Assembly: GCA_016285645.1 (NCBI GenBank)
Contig: JAEERC010000064.1
Span: forward strand, 1 to 64,000
From: Clostridiaceae bacterium
Lineage (GTDB): Bacteria > Bacillota > Clostridia > Oscillospirales > Acutalibacteraceae
Reading direction: 5' to 3'
Length of the DNA: 64,000 nt
A program made the translations under genes and the position numbers. Numbering within the stretch: the stretch's first letter is position 1; the number at the start of each line of letters is the position of its first letter. The notes beneath the pieces are model-generated. The model made no database searches and was not told the origin of the DNA. It saw only the letters and a program-made list of their open reading frames with translations. This document shows positions 34,733 through 42,090 of this stretch, in pieces.

Positions 34733-35227
34733 ATGAAAAAGGCAATCGCTATCGTTCTTGCACTTGTATTTGCTCTTTCAATGAGCACTATCGCATTTGC
34801 GGACGATACACCCGATCTCTCCAGTGTCGGCGAGACAATCACAAACATCGTTGATTCCACCGGCCTCACAGCAGGCACAGACATCTTCGCATCAATCACC
34901 AACGCGGCTGCAGAAGCTTTCAACGCTATCTCCAAGTTCGACATTACAGCTGTTAATGACAACGCAGTTGCAAAAGTAATTGACAATTTCCGCGATGCTC
35001 TTGAAAACGTTGGTATCAGCACCTCGAGCGGCACAATCGCTTCTCTCTTCAGCAATCTCAAGCAGAAGATCAAGGACCTCTACACAGGTTCAGCAGCTCC
35101 TGCAATCAATGATGATTGCGACGATGTTCCCACCGGTTCATCGGCAACAGGCGCTATCGCAGCTTTCGCAGCTATCTCAGTAGCGGCTGCAGCAGCTTAT
35201 GTTTGCACAAAGAAAAAGGTTGCTTAA
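34733..35227 (+). CDS. Small secreted protein with C-terminal membrane anchor
   Basis: A 164-residue protein. It has a signal peptide (KKAIAIVLALVFALSMSTIAFA), a helical middle (about 25-120) with no known domain, and the C-terminus VPTGSSATGAIAAFAAISVAAAAAYV then CTKKK, a hydrophobic helix and basic tail preceded by a PTG sequence. This resembles a sortase-type sorting signal but lacks the full LPxTG. Codons are strongly biased to gct, gca, atc and ctc like the major pilin, it has a consensus promoter and a strong terminator, and the ribosome binding site is gaaagga. I infer an abundant envelope protein. Confidence 0.75.
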   Translation: MKKAIAIVLALVFALSMSTIAFADDTPDLSSVGETITNIVDSTGLTAGTDIFASITNAAAEAFNAISKFDITAVNDNAVAKVIDNFRDALENVGISTSSGTIASLFSNLKQKIKDLYTGSAAPAINDDCDDVPTGSSATGAIAAFAAISVAAAAAYVCTKKKVA

Positions 35228-35267
35228 GTTAAATTAACGCAAGAATTTGACTTCAAGTCAATTTTTC

Positions 35268-35300
35268 AGCGGTTTACCTTTTCGGTAAACCGCTTTTTTC
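35268..35300 (+). terminator. Intrinsic terminator
   Basis: AGCGGTTTACC / GGTAAACCGCT stem with loop ttttc, followed by tttttcttttc. Confidence 0.95.
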
Positions 35301-35377
35301 TTTTCTTTTTCCGTGCTTGACTATCAATAATATATTATGATAATATATTTTTATTAAATATATAAAAGAGCTTTGAA

Positions 35378-36211
35378 ATGAAAAACAGACAGTTCATTAA
35401 AAATCAGGTTTTCCTTGTCGCGGCGGGATGCGCGGTAAACCTAGTTTTATTTTTTGTAAAACTATATATAGGTCTGTCCTCAAACAGTATCTGCATTTAT
35501 GCGGACGCCGTGAACAACGGAGTTGACTGCGCGGGCTGTATTGTGGCTCTCATCGGGCTGACGGTGCTTATGCGTTTTGTCAGCGAAAAATATCCCTTCG
35601 GACCGGGCAGGCTTCAGAATGTGATTGATATCTTCATCTCGGTCTGCGTCGCGCTTACGGGGCTTTATTTCGGCTACAACTCGCTCGAGCGCCTTATGTA
35701 CCCGACCCCCGTTTTTTACACAGTTAAATACGCCGTGATTGTGGCGGCAACCGCGGGAGTGAAACTCCTGCTCGGCATATTTCTGAAAGTGATGTCGCGC
35801 AAAACGCCCGCATATACAATAAAGGCGATGGCGCTCGACAGTTTTCTCGATTTTTTCATCACCCTCACAACGCTCGTGTCCTTCACGCTCTGCCGGAAGG
35901 CGGGTTACAGTCTGGACGGGCTTATGGGCATAATCATAGCGGTTGTGCTCACTGTCAGGGGTGTGATAATGGTTATTGAAACCTGTGGAGCCGTGATGGG
36001 CAAAAAGGATAACGAAAAATGCGGGGAGGCAAGGCGGATAATCGAGGAGCACGGCCTTGAGTGCGCCGATGTCAACTGCCACCTCTACGGCGATTACGCC
36101 GTGTTCACCGCAACGGTCAAAGGCGACAGCGACTTTGTCAGCAAGTCGAAAGCAATAAAAGAATCTATAGGGAAGGAAATGCAGGCGGAAGTTTACTTCT
36201 GCCTCGAGTGA
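35378..36211 (+). CDS. Cation diffusion facilitator (CDF) family transporter
   Basis: A 277-residue protein with six membrane helices and a small cytoplasmic domain. Helix II contains YADAVNNGVD (family DxxxD metal-site pattern) and helix V ALDSFLDF, the second half of the transport site. The C-terminal domain (about 210-277) is ferredoxin-like, with CADVNCHLYGDYAVFTATVKG. CDF proteins export Zn, Mn, Fe or Co using the proton gradient; which metal cannot be told. No strong ribosome binding site is visible (aaagagctttga). The next gene starts 6 bases after the stop. Confidence 0.9.
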   Translation: MKNRQFIKNQVFLVAAGCAVNLVLFFVKLYIGLSSNSICIYADAVNNGVDCAGCIVALIGLTVLMRFVSEKYPFGPGRLQNVIDIFISVCVALTGLYFGYNSLERLMYPTPVFYTVKYAVIVAATAGVKLLLGIFLKVMSRKTPAYTIKAMALDSFLDFFITLTTLVSFTLCRKAGYSLDGLMGIIIAVVLTVRGVIMVIETCGAVMGKKDNEKCGEARRIIEEHGLECADVNCHLYGDYAVFTATVKGDSDFVSKSKAIKESIGKEMQAEVYFCLE

Positions 36212-36217
36212 GAGATC

Positions 36218-37513
36218 ATGAGCAAGAAAAATAAAGAAGAAAAACCGAAGAAGAACCGCGGCAAGGTTGTAAAAAAGGTTCTGGCGATTATCCTTATCGT
36301 TATAATCGCTTTTGCGGCTGTTACAACCTGCATTACGGCTGTGGGTCTTGCCGCCAACGGCAAAAAGGTAAAATCCTTCCCCGCGGTTGGCTGCGACCTC
36401 AGATATGAAAATATGGGCGGCGGGCTCTGGAACATCTATTCCGACAAGGGCCTCAAGGTGCTTCAACTCACCGACATTCATATCGGCGGCGGCTGGATGA
36501 GCATTAAAAAGGATTCCATGGCGCTCAACGCCGTTGCGGCGATGATAAGCGCGGAAAAGCCCGATTTCGTCATTGTCACGGGCGATGTCGCCTATCCCGT
36601 TCCGTTCCAGTCGGGAACCTTCAACAACAAAACAAGCGCCAAGCTTTTCGCCTCCCTTATGGAGCAGCTCGGCGTTTACTGGACTCTCACCTTCGGCAAC
36701 CACGACACGGAGCTTTACTCCTATTTTTCGAGAGAGGATATTTCGGAGATGTACTCGTCCGACAAATATCCCCACTGCCTTTTCCAGGCGGGCCCCGAGG
36801 ATGTTGACGGCTGCGGCAACCAGGTTTTCAATGTTGTGAATTCCGACGGAATCATCACGCGTTCCCTTATTATGCTCGACTCCCATTCATATATTGACGG
36901 CGACTATTTCGGCATCTGGTGGAAGTACGACAACATCCATCAGAATCAGGTTGACTGGTATTCAAAGCAGATAAAGGCGGTTAAGGAGAAAAACGCGAAG
37001 ACCTTTGAAACTTCCCCCGAGCTTCTCGCAAAATATCCCGCTCTCAGGGAGAGCGTTCCCTCCTCGCTGTTCTTCCACATTCCGCTTACGGAATACAAGG
37101 ACGCCTGGACTCAGTATGTCGACAACGGTTATAAGGACACCGAAAATGTTAAATTCAATTTCGGCGCCGCGGGTGAGAGCGGCAAGGTGGTTTACAGCGG
37201 TATTCACGACGACGAGCTCTTTGAAACAATCCTTTCGCTCGGCTCAACGGATTCCGTCTTCTGCGGCCACGACCACCTCAACAACTTCTCCGTAAACTAT
37301 ATGGGCGTTGACCTGACCTACGGCTACAGCGTGGACTACCTCGCCTATATCGGCATTTACAAGCTCGGCTCGCAGCGCGGCTGCACGGTGCTTGAAATAT
37401 CCCCCGACGGCTCGCTCGACTTCAGCCAGGAGAACTATTATCAGGATAAATATGTTTCCCACTTCGAGAAGGAACCCGTTGAAATGCAGGTCCTCGGCGA
37501 GGAAAAGAAATAA
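36218..37513 (+). CDS. Membrane-anchored metallophosphoesterase
   Basis: A 431-residue protein with an N-terminal basic segment and one transmembrane helix (about 20-45), then a calcineurin-like phosphoesterase domain: LQLTDIHIGG, IVTGDVAYP, TFGNHDTE, FHIPLTEYK and FCGHDHLNN, giving the complete dimetal site (D-x-H, GD, GNHD, H, GHDH). Inserted residues between the GNHD motif and the later His enlarge it relative to simple members. It likely acts on an extracytoplasmic phosphodiester or phosphomonoester; the substrate is unknown. Co-directional with the CDF gene after a 6-base gap, so metal supply and metalloenzyme may be linked. Confidence 0.9.
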   Translation: MSKKNKEEKPKKNRGKVVKKVLAIILIVIIAFAAVTTCITAVGLAANGKKVKSFPAVGCDLRYENMGGGLWNIYSDKGLKVLQLTDIHIGGGWMSIKKDSMALNAVAAMISAEKPDFVIVTGDVAYPVPFQSGTFNNKTSAKLFASLMEQLGVYWTLTFGNHDTELYSYFSREDISEMYSSDKYPHCLFQAGPEDVDGCGNQVFNVVNSDGIITRSLIMLDSHSYIDGDYFGIWWKYDNIHQNQVDWYSKQIKAVKEKNAKTFETSPELLAKYPALRESVPSSLFFHIPLTEYKDAWTQYVDNGYKDTENVKFNFGAAGESGKVVYSGIHDDELFETILSLGSTDSVFCGHDHLNNFSVNYMGVDLTYGYSVDYLAYIGIYKLGSQRGCTVLEISPDGSLDFSQENYYQDKYVSHFEKEPVEMQVLGEEKK

Positions 37514-37531
37514 TCACAATAAAGACAAAAC

Positions 37532-37562
37532 GCCCGCAGGAATTCTCCTGCGGGCTTCTTTT
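37532..37562. terminator. Terminator between convergent genes
   Basis: GCCCGCAGGA-attc-TCCTGCGGGC followed by ttctttt on the + strand; on the minus strand the stem is followed by gttttgtcttt, so it can serve both directions. Confidence 0.9.
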
Positions 37563-37570
37563 ATGCCATT

Positions 37571-38320
37571 TTACTTTTTGGAAATCAGTTTTTCAATGCA
37601 GTATCTGTTGCGCTCCGCCGTCTTTTTGCCGAACTGTATGGCGTCAACGGGGCAGGAGTTTATGCAGGCGACGCAGTGCTGACACCTCGGTTTTGTCCAC
37701 TCGGGAATGCCGCCTTTGAGTTTGATTGCCGAGTCGGGGCACAGCGACTCGCACTTGCCGCAGCCAACGCATTTTTCATCCGCGAAGAAGGGGCGGGTGG
37801 TGCGGAAAACGCCGTAAAGCGGATAGACGAAAGCGGTGGAGAGCGAGCCCTTCAGACTGCTTTTCACAAGCGCCCTGCGGTTCAGGATATCGTTGCATAT
37901 TTTATCGATTTCCCCCTGAGCGGCGGCGAGAGTATCAAGCGCCTTTTCGCGCGTGGAGGGGTTGTATGCGACAATGTAGTTGTCGGGCATAACGAGGGAG
38001 GCGCTGTAATCAATGTTCACGCCGAGCGCTTTCGCGAGCTTCTTGTCAGCCGCCGCGGGTGACGCTCCGCAGGTGATTACGGAAAAAACATAGGTGCCGA
38101 GTACAGCGTGAACTTTTATGTCGGAGGCGAATCTTTTTACGATTTCGGGCAGACCCGAAAAATACACGGGAAAGATGAAACCGGTAACATCCGCGTTGCC
38201 GTCCCCGGGCAGATCTCCGCCGGTTATTTCGGCAATGTCATAGGCCCTGTCGCCCGTCATCGCGGCGATTTTCTGCGCGGCGTAGCGTGAATTGCCCGTG
38301 CCGGAAAAATAAAAAATCAT
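37571..38320 (-). CDS. EFR1-type flavodoxin-ferredoxin fusion protein
   Basis: A 249-residue protein. An N-terminal flavodoxin-like domain carries the phosphate-binding IFYFSGTGNSRYAA. The C-terminal part has two 4Fe-4S clusters: CVGCGKCESLCP and CQHCVACINSCP. The EFR1 ferrodoxin family is common in Clostridia as a small electron carrier, partners unknown. The ATG is preceded by ggaggtg on the minus strand and by its own promoter. It runs against the metallophosphoesterase and diverges from the SH3 operon. Confidence 0.92.
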   Translation of the reverse strand: MIFYFSGTGNSRYAAQKIAAMTGDRAYDIAEITGGDLPGDGNADVTGFIFPVYFSGLPEIVKRFASDIKVHAVLGTYVFSVITCGASPAAADKKLAKALGVNIDYSASLVMPDNYIVAYNPSTREKALDTLAAAQGEIDKICNDILNRRALVKSSLKGSLSTAFVYPLYGVFRTTRPFFADEKCVGCGKCESLCPDSAIKLKGGIPEWTKPRCQHCVACINSCPVDAIQFGKKTAERNRYCIEKLISKK

Positions 38321-38341
38321 AAAAACACCTCCGTTGTTTTA

Positions 38342-38370
38342 AGTATAGCATACAGGAAAAACACAGTCAA
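38342..38370 (-). promoter_or_regulatory. Promoter of the EFR1 gene (minus strand)
   Basis: On the minus strand TTGACT (38370-38365), 17 bases, TATACT (38347-38342). Confidence 0.8.
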
Positions 38371-38380
38371 TACAGGGAAC

Positions 38381-38414
38381 TTAATGACTTGTTAATGTGA
38401 TCTTAAGCCGTTAA
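38381..38414 (+). promoter_or_regulatory. Phased TTAA array, PhoP-box-like operator
   Basis: TTAA occurs at 38381, 38392 and 38403, exactly 11 bases apart, and again at 38411; the first two read TTAATG. The array lies just upstream of the -35 of the SH3 operon promoter and beyond the -35 of the divergent EFR1 promoter. PhoP-type response regulators of Firmicutes bind direct TTAACA-like repeats with about 11-base periodicity. Assignment to PhoP is inference. Confidence 0.5.
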
Positions 38415-38417
38415 GAC

Positions 38418-38445
38418 TTGCGATATTTCTTTTTTCTGTTATAAT
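38418..38445 (+). promoter_or_regulatory. Promoter of the SH3-like protein pair
   Basis: TTGCGA (38418-38423), 16 bases, TATAAT (38440-38445). The poor -35 fits a promoter needing an activator at the adjacent TTAA array. Confidence 0.65.
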
Positions 38446-38494
38446 AAGACTATCCGAATGAGGGTAATAACGTGTGATTTTAAGGAGGTATTTT

Positions 38495-39817
38495 TTGAAA
38501 AAAATCTTTTCATTGTTTATTGCGGTGCTTATTTTATGTGTACCATTCACTGCGCAGGCATATTTTTATGATATGTCTTACGAATCCAGGGAATACTGCT
38601 CGTCTTACTATGATATTCCCGCTTCGGTAAAAAACGATGACGCGGCGTTTTATGTCAATCTCAATGAAACTATGGAGCTTGAGCTTGAGAAATCAGGTGT
38701 GATTCCCGCGGGAACGCAGATAACCGTTGACTGGCGCTCGGACAACCCCGACACCGGAACGGTGTATTACCACACCTACCGCGGTGACGAGGGCGGATAT
38801 GTAACGGCAGACAGCATTGAATTTGACCTGTCCGCAGTTAGACCGGTAGAAAAGAACAAACTCACTCAACCTATCAAATACTTTGTGCTCAACAAAGACG
38901 GCGTCCGGCTTCGTGAAGGCCCCAACGAACTTTATGCCGAGGTCGGCGAGGTTATCCCTTACGGCACCGTGCTGGAAGCCTCATATGGCGCAGAGGATTA
39001 TACGGGAACGCAGGACGATGGCTCCTACCCGAGCTGGTGCTGGTTTGAGTATAACGGCGTCAGCGGATGGGCATACACCTTCCAGTGGCTTGATTCGTTT
39101 GATTTTGCTTTCACGGCCGATACCTTCCGGGCAGGTACGGAGTTTCCCTACGACAAGGCAATGACCTTCGGCGAGATTCCGCTTTATGACGGTCCGGATA
39201 TCAGAAACGCGGATGTGATTGACACAATAGCGGCAGGCACGGAACTCGATTTTGATATTGTATATTACACCGGCGGATTATACGGCTATGTTGAATACAA
39301 CGGCAATAACGGCTGGGCTCAGGTTTATTGCGGCTTCCTTCCCGGTGATGATTATGACAAGGTCAACAACAGGATTGACTCCTACATTAAAATCGCAGCC
39401 GAAAGTGTTCCCGTTATCTCATCTCCTTTTGACGACTGTGAGGGAACCGGCGAAACAATAGAAAAAGACAGAGTTTTGCACTATGACTATGTAAGAGAGT
39501 TCGAAGGTGAGCCGGATTATTACAGAGTTGAATATCAGGGAGAATATGTGTGGATTTCGGCGGGCTTTGACGATGTTGAAAAATACACTCCCGAAGAGCT
39601 TGAAAAAATTATGACGGATGAAATCCGGAGCACCCTTGAGGAGGATGCCGTTGACAAAGAAACGGTAACCGAAATCGATTCCCCGGAGGAAGATATTGCC
39701 TCTCCTGTTGAAGAAAAATCAGGTGGCAAGGTTCTTATTACGGCGGTTTGCATTGCGGCAGCGGCGGTTGTTATTGCTGTTGCGGCGCTTATCATAAAAA
39801 AGAAAAAGAATAAATAA
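38495..39817 (+). CDS. Secreted SH3-like domain protein, membrane anchored (paralog 1)
   Basis: A 440-residue protein from a TTG start at 38495, which lies 7 bases after taaggaggta; the track start at 38474 is upstream of that site. Signal peptide KKIFSLFIAVLILCVPFTAQA. The central region holds bacterial-SH3-like modules: LNKDGVRLREGPNELYAEVGEVIPYGT with WFEYNGVSGWAY, then IPLYDGPDIRN with YVEYNGNNGWAQVY, and a third ending in EYQGEYVWISAGF. An acidic linker leads to a C-terminal helix (LITAVCIAAAAVVIAVAALII) and a KKKKNK stop-transfer tail. SH3b domains often bind peptidoglycan peptides. The next gene is a paralog 15 bases downstream. Confidence 0.8.
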   Translation: MKKIFSLFIAVLILCVPFTAQAYFYDMSYESREYCSSYYDIPASVKNDDAAFYVNLNETMELELEKSGVIPAGTQITVDWRSDNPDTGTVYYHTYRGDEGGYVTADSIEFDLSAVRPVEKNKLTQPIKYFVLNKDGVRLREGPNELYAEVGEVIPYGTVLEASYGAEDYTGTQDDGSYPSWCWFEYNGVSGWAYTFQWLDSFDFAFTADTFRAGTEFPYDKAMTFGEIPLYDGPDIRNADVIDTIAAGTELDFDIVYYTGGLYGYVEYNGNNGWAQVYCGFLPGDDYDKVNNRIDSYIKIAAESVPVISSPFDDCEGTGETIEKDRVLHYDYVREFEGEPDYYRVEYQGEYVWISAGFDDVEKYTPEELEKIMTDEIRSTLEEDAVDKETVTEIDSPEEDIASPVEEKSGGKVLITAVCIAAAAVVIAVAALIIKKKKNK

Positions 39818-39832
39818 GTGAGGAGAAAAAAC

Positions 39833-40942
39833 ATGAAAAAAGTATTTGCGCTTCTGACCGCGCTCATTATTGCACTGATACCCATAACGGCTTTTGCCGC
39901 AGCAGATGTTCCGTTAGATTTAAAAGTGACAAACCCCGACGGGGCAACCATTTATACAGAACCCGATTTGAATTCTGAAAAAAGCCCTTACAAAGTGCCT
40001 GCCGGCACCGTTTGCACATGTTTGCGTTTTGTTTATAGCACAGCCGGAGACGGCAGTAAAGATTATGGATGGGCAAACTGCATCTATTTTGATGAATCGG
40101 GCGAAAGCTTTACCGGATGGGCAATTGCCGAGGCATTCGGCTCGGGAGACAAAAACCTTATAGATGTGGAACTGGAGATAGATGATTTTAATAAAAGAGT
40201 AGATGAAGCAAGAGAAGAGGGATATAACACACCTGACAAAGTATCATCTGTAGAAGCATTATTCATTCCTTATGAAGAATATAAGCTGAATATTGAAGTG
40301 GATATTATTGACACAATAAAAATGAACGCCAATAGTTATTTTGAAAAGCATACAGATAAAACAGATAAAACATATTATGAAGATTATATCGTTGTGAGCA
40401 AAGACGGCGTAAATATTTACAGCTACCCCAACATTGCAAACCTTAAAGAAACTCCGAAGATTCTCGGAACCATACCGTATGAAACCGTATTTCAGGTTAT
40501 TAATTGGGATGAAGCGCTTCCCAACGGCGAGGAATACATAGGCGAATACAGATTCTCCTATTACTCTCAGGAATTAGGAGATTGGGAAAAAGTAACGCCG
40601 ATTTACAAATTATGGTATTATGTGGATTACAACGGTATAAGAGGATGGGTTCCCAACAGCAGCCTTGATAATCCCACTGATGAAGAGATTGAGAATCATT
40701 GGGCAAATTGGGAAGAATTCGGCTTAAGTGATGAAACTTTGGTTGCATCATTGGATTTCTATAACAATGCGAAAGACATGGAAAAAGCAGAAAAAGCCGA
40801 AGCGCGCAACAAAGTCCTTATCCCCTGCGTTATCGGCGCGGTTATTATAGCCCTTGCCGTTGTAATCATCGTTCTCAAAAAGAAAAAGGCGAAGAAAACT
40901 GGCACAGTTCCCACGACGGATGTTGAAGACAGAATCGAATAA
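39833..40942 (+). CDS. Secreted SH3-like domain protein, membrane anchored (paralog 2)
   Basis: A 369-residue protein with signal peptide KKVFALLTALIIALIPITAFA. SH3-like modules: NPDGATIYTEPDLNSEKSPYKVPAGTV with YGWANCIYFDESGESFTGWA, and VSKDGVNIYSYPNIANLKET with YYVDYNGIRGWVPNSSL. C-terminal helix (VLIPCVIGAVIIALAVVIIVL) and KKKKAKK tail. The start at 39833 follows aggagaaaaa; the track's GTG at 39818 overlaps that site. The middle (about 40150-40400) is AT-richer. Shared architecture with the upstream gene indicates a duplicated envelope-sensing or wall-binding pair. Confidence 0.8.
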   Translation: MKKVFALLTALIIALIPITAFAAADVPLDLKVTNPDGATIYTEPDLNSEKSPYKVPAGTVCTCLRFVYSTAGDGSKDYGWANCIYFDESGESFTGWAIAEAFGSGDKNLIDVELEIDDFNKRVDEAREEGYNTPDKVSSVEALFIPYEEYKLNIEVDIIDTIKMNANSYFEKHTDKTDKTYYEDYIVVSKDGVNIYSYPNIANLKETPKILGTIPYETVFQVINWDEALPNGEEYIGEYRFSYYSQELGDWEKVTPIYKLWYYVDYNGIRGWVPNSSLDNPTDEEIENHWANWEEFGLSDETLVASLDFYNNAKDMEKAEKAEARNKVLIPCVIGAVIIALAVVIIVLKKKKAKKTGTVPTTDVEDRIE

Positions 40943-40956
40943 AAAGCATTGAACCG

Positions 40957-40982
40957 GGGCGGCATTTGCCGCCCTTTTGTTT
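40957..40982 (+). terminator. Intrinsic terminator
   Basis: GGGCGGC-attt-GCCGCCC followed by ttttgttt. Confidence 0.9.
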
Positions 40983-41023
40983 CGCCTCTGTACTGAAAAT
41001 ATTAATCCGACGGAGTAAAACAG

Positions 41024-41188
41024 CATCGAGACCCAACTCATCGAGACGGCGCAGGGATTGTTTTCCTGGTTTGCGAAACTATGTCAAAAACTCCCCAAAG
41101 CCCTTGAAAATAAAGGGTTCTACCGTAAATTCTACCGACAGTAGAGCCGAAATCGGCGGATTATACTGACAGTAGGGTGACAAATCGG
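41024..41188. repeat. Short direct repeats upstream of yqeG
   Basis: Two kinds: catcgagac at 41024 and 41039 (15-base step), and tac(c/t)gacagtag...aaatcgg at 41133-41156 and 41164-41188 (31-base step), the second covering the yqeG -35. The rest of the 306-base gap holds no gene that I can support. They could be operator copies or remnants of a recombination site. Confidence 0.4.
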
Positions 41189-41205
41189 GGCCGGTCGTAT
41201 ATAAT
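41177..41205 (+). promoter_or_regulatory. Probable yqeG promoter
   Basis: GTGACA (41177-41182), 17 bases, TATAAT (41200-41205), 44 bases before the ATG. Confidence 0.65.
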
Positions 41206-41248
41206 CGTGGCAGAGAAAAGGCAAAGCCGGATAAAGGAGGAATGAAAA

Positions 41249-41782
41249 ATGAAACACTACAACGCTTGCCCCGATTACTCGTTCAGAAGAATAACCGACA
41301 TCACGGTTCAGGATCTCAGGGATATGGGCGCCGAAGCCGTGGCGATTGACCTCGACAACACGACAGTCAAAGATTCATCCTACTCACTTCCCGAATCGAC
41401 AAAAAAGTGGCTTGATAATTTAAAGGAAAACGGCATTTCGGTTGTTATAATATCAAACACAACTTTCATAAGAGCGTGGTATCTCAGTAAAAAAATGGGT
41501 TCGCTTCCGTTCTTCTCGCTCGCGGCGAAGCCCCACACAAGGGCGCTGCGCAAGGCGTCCGAAAAGCTCGGTGTAAATCTTGAGAATATCGCCATGATAG
41601 GTGACCGTTTATTTACCGATGTTATGGCGGCTAACAAGGCGGGAGCCATTTCCGTGCGCGTGGAGCCGATGGAAAAGGAAAAGCGCTTCAAAGCCCATTT
41701 CGAGCGCGCGAGAAAGCGCGAAGAGGAGTATATGAGGGCGCACGGAGTAAAAAAGCCAAAAAAAGAAACCTGCGCCGTTTGA
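41249..41782 (+). CDS. yqeG: YqeG-family HAD phosphatase (subclass IIIA)
   Basis: A 177-residue protein. HAD motif I AVAIDLDNTTV, motif II VVIISNTT, and motifs III/IV KPHTRALRKASEKLG with IAMIGDRLFTDVMAANKAGA, all as in the YqeG family. The N-terminal region (CPDYSFRRITDITVQDLRDMG) is also typical. The ribosome binding site is aaaggagg. In Firmicutes yqeG is normally beside the ribosome-assembly GTPase yqeH and aroE; here it is alone between two terminators. Confidence 0.92.
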   Translation: MKHYNACPDYSFRRITDITVQDLRDMGAEAVAIDLDNTTVKDSSYSLPESTKKWLDNLKENGISVVIISNTTFIRAWYLSKKMGSLPFFSLAAKPHTRALRKASEKLGVNLENIAMIGDRLFTDVMAANKAGAISVRVEPMEKEKRFKAHFERARKREEEYMRAHGVKKPKKETCAV

Positions 41783-41793
41783 GCGCAGAACAG

Positions 41794-41830
41794 TCCGCGG
41801 ATTCGGAGTAATCCGCGGAATATTTTTTTT
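41794..41830 (+). terminator. Intrinsic terminator
   Basis: TCCGCGGATT / AATCCGCGGA stem with loop cggagt and a run of eight T. Confidence 0.95.
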
Positions 41831-41849
41831 GCCGTTTTTCAAAAAACGC

Positions 41850-41877
41850 TTGACAAATTACAATGTTGTGATATACT
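41850..41877 (+). promoter_or_regulatory. Promoter of the cysK leader and gene
   Basis: TTGACA (41850-41855), 16 bases, TATACT (41872-41877). The transcript would begin near 41885, giving a leader of about 200 bases before cysK. Confidence 0.85.
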
Positions 41878-41884
41878 GTACTCA

Positions 41885-41951
41885 TCAAAACACAGTAAAC
41901 ATATCAAAATAGTAGGTTTTAGAAAACGAAAGCAGTTTTCCCGTGTTTTGA
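41885..41951 (+). promoter_or_regulatory. Nested hairpin in the cysK 5' leader
   Basis: TCAAAACAC (41885-41893) pairs perfectly with GTGTTTTGA (41943-41951); inside it GAAAAC (41922-41927) pairs with GTTTTC (41935-41940). It lies between the promoter and the leader-peptide ORF. Role unproven. Confidence 0.5.
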
Positions 41952-41984
41952 AAAAAGCATCCCGAAGCGAAAAGGAGAAAAGAT

Positions 41985-42023
41985 ATGTTAAATCACAAGA
42001 CGGTGTTCCGATGTCGATGTTGA
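41985..42023 (+). CDS. 12-residue leader peptide ending RCRC, upstream of cysK
   Basis: The ORF encodes MLNHKTVFRCRC and stops with TGA. aaaggag lies 7 bases before its ATG, as good a site as any full gene here. Two Cys codons (TGT) occur in the last three sense codons, and the ORF ends 67 bases before the cysK start in a leader with its own promoter. Leader peptides rich in the codon of the end product are the classic arrangement of translation-coupled attenuation, and Cys-rich leaders before cysteine genes are known in some Actinobacteria. I infer that ribosome stalling at Cys codons under cysteine shortage raises cysK expression. No T-box or SAM riboswitch was recognised. Confidence 0.7.
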   Translation: MLNHKTVFRCRC

Positions 42024-42090
42024 CCTTTAAACCGCATTGAACTGAATATAATTGAAAAACAACATAAAACATATAAAAGGAGAAATAAAA

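Noticed and set aside
34733-35227. Sortase-anchored protein call
   Set aside because: C-terminus looks like a sorting signal but lacks LPxTG; only a membrane anchor can be supported.
35480-36886. 468-residue minus-strand ORF
   Set aside because: Antisense to the CDF and metallophosphoesterase genes, both with full family motifs; typical GC-phase shadow.
41024-41188. Attachment site of an integrative element
   Set aside because: Short direct repeats only; no integrase, tRNA or matching distal copy in the window.
41883-42090. T-box or SAM riboswitch in the cysK leader
   Set aside because: No T-box sequence (TGGNACCGCG-like) and no SAM fold landmarks; the leader peptide is the better explanation.
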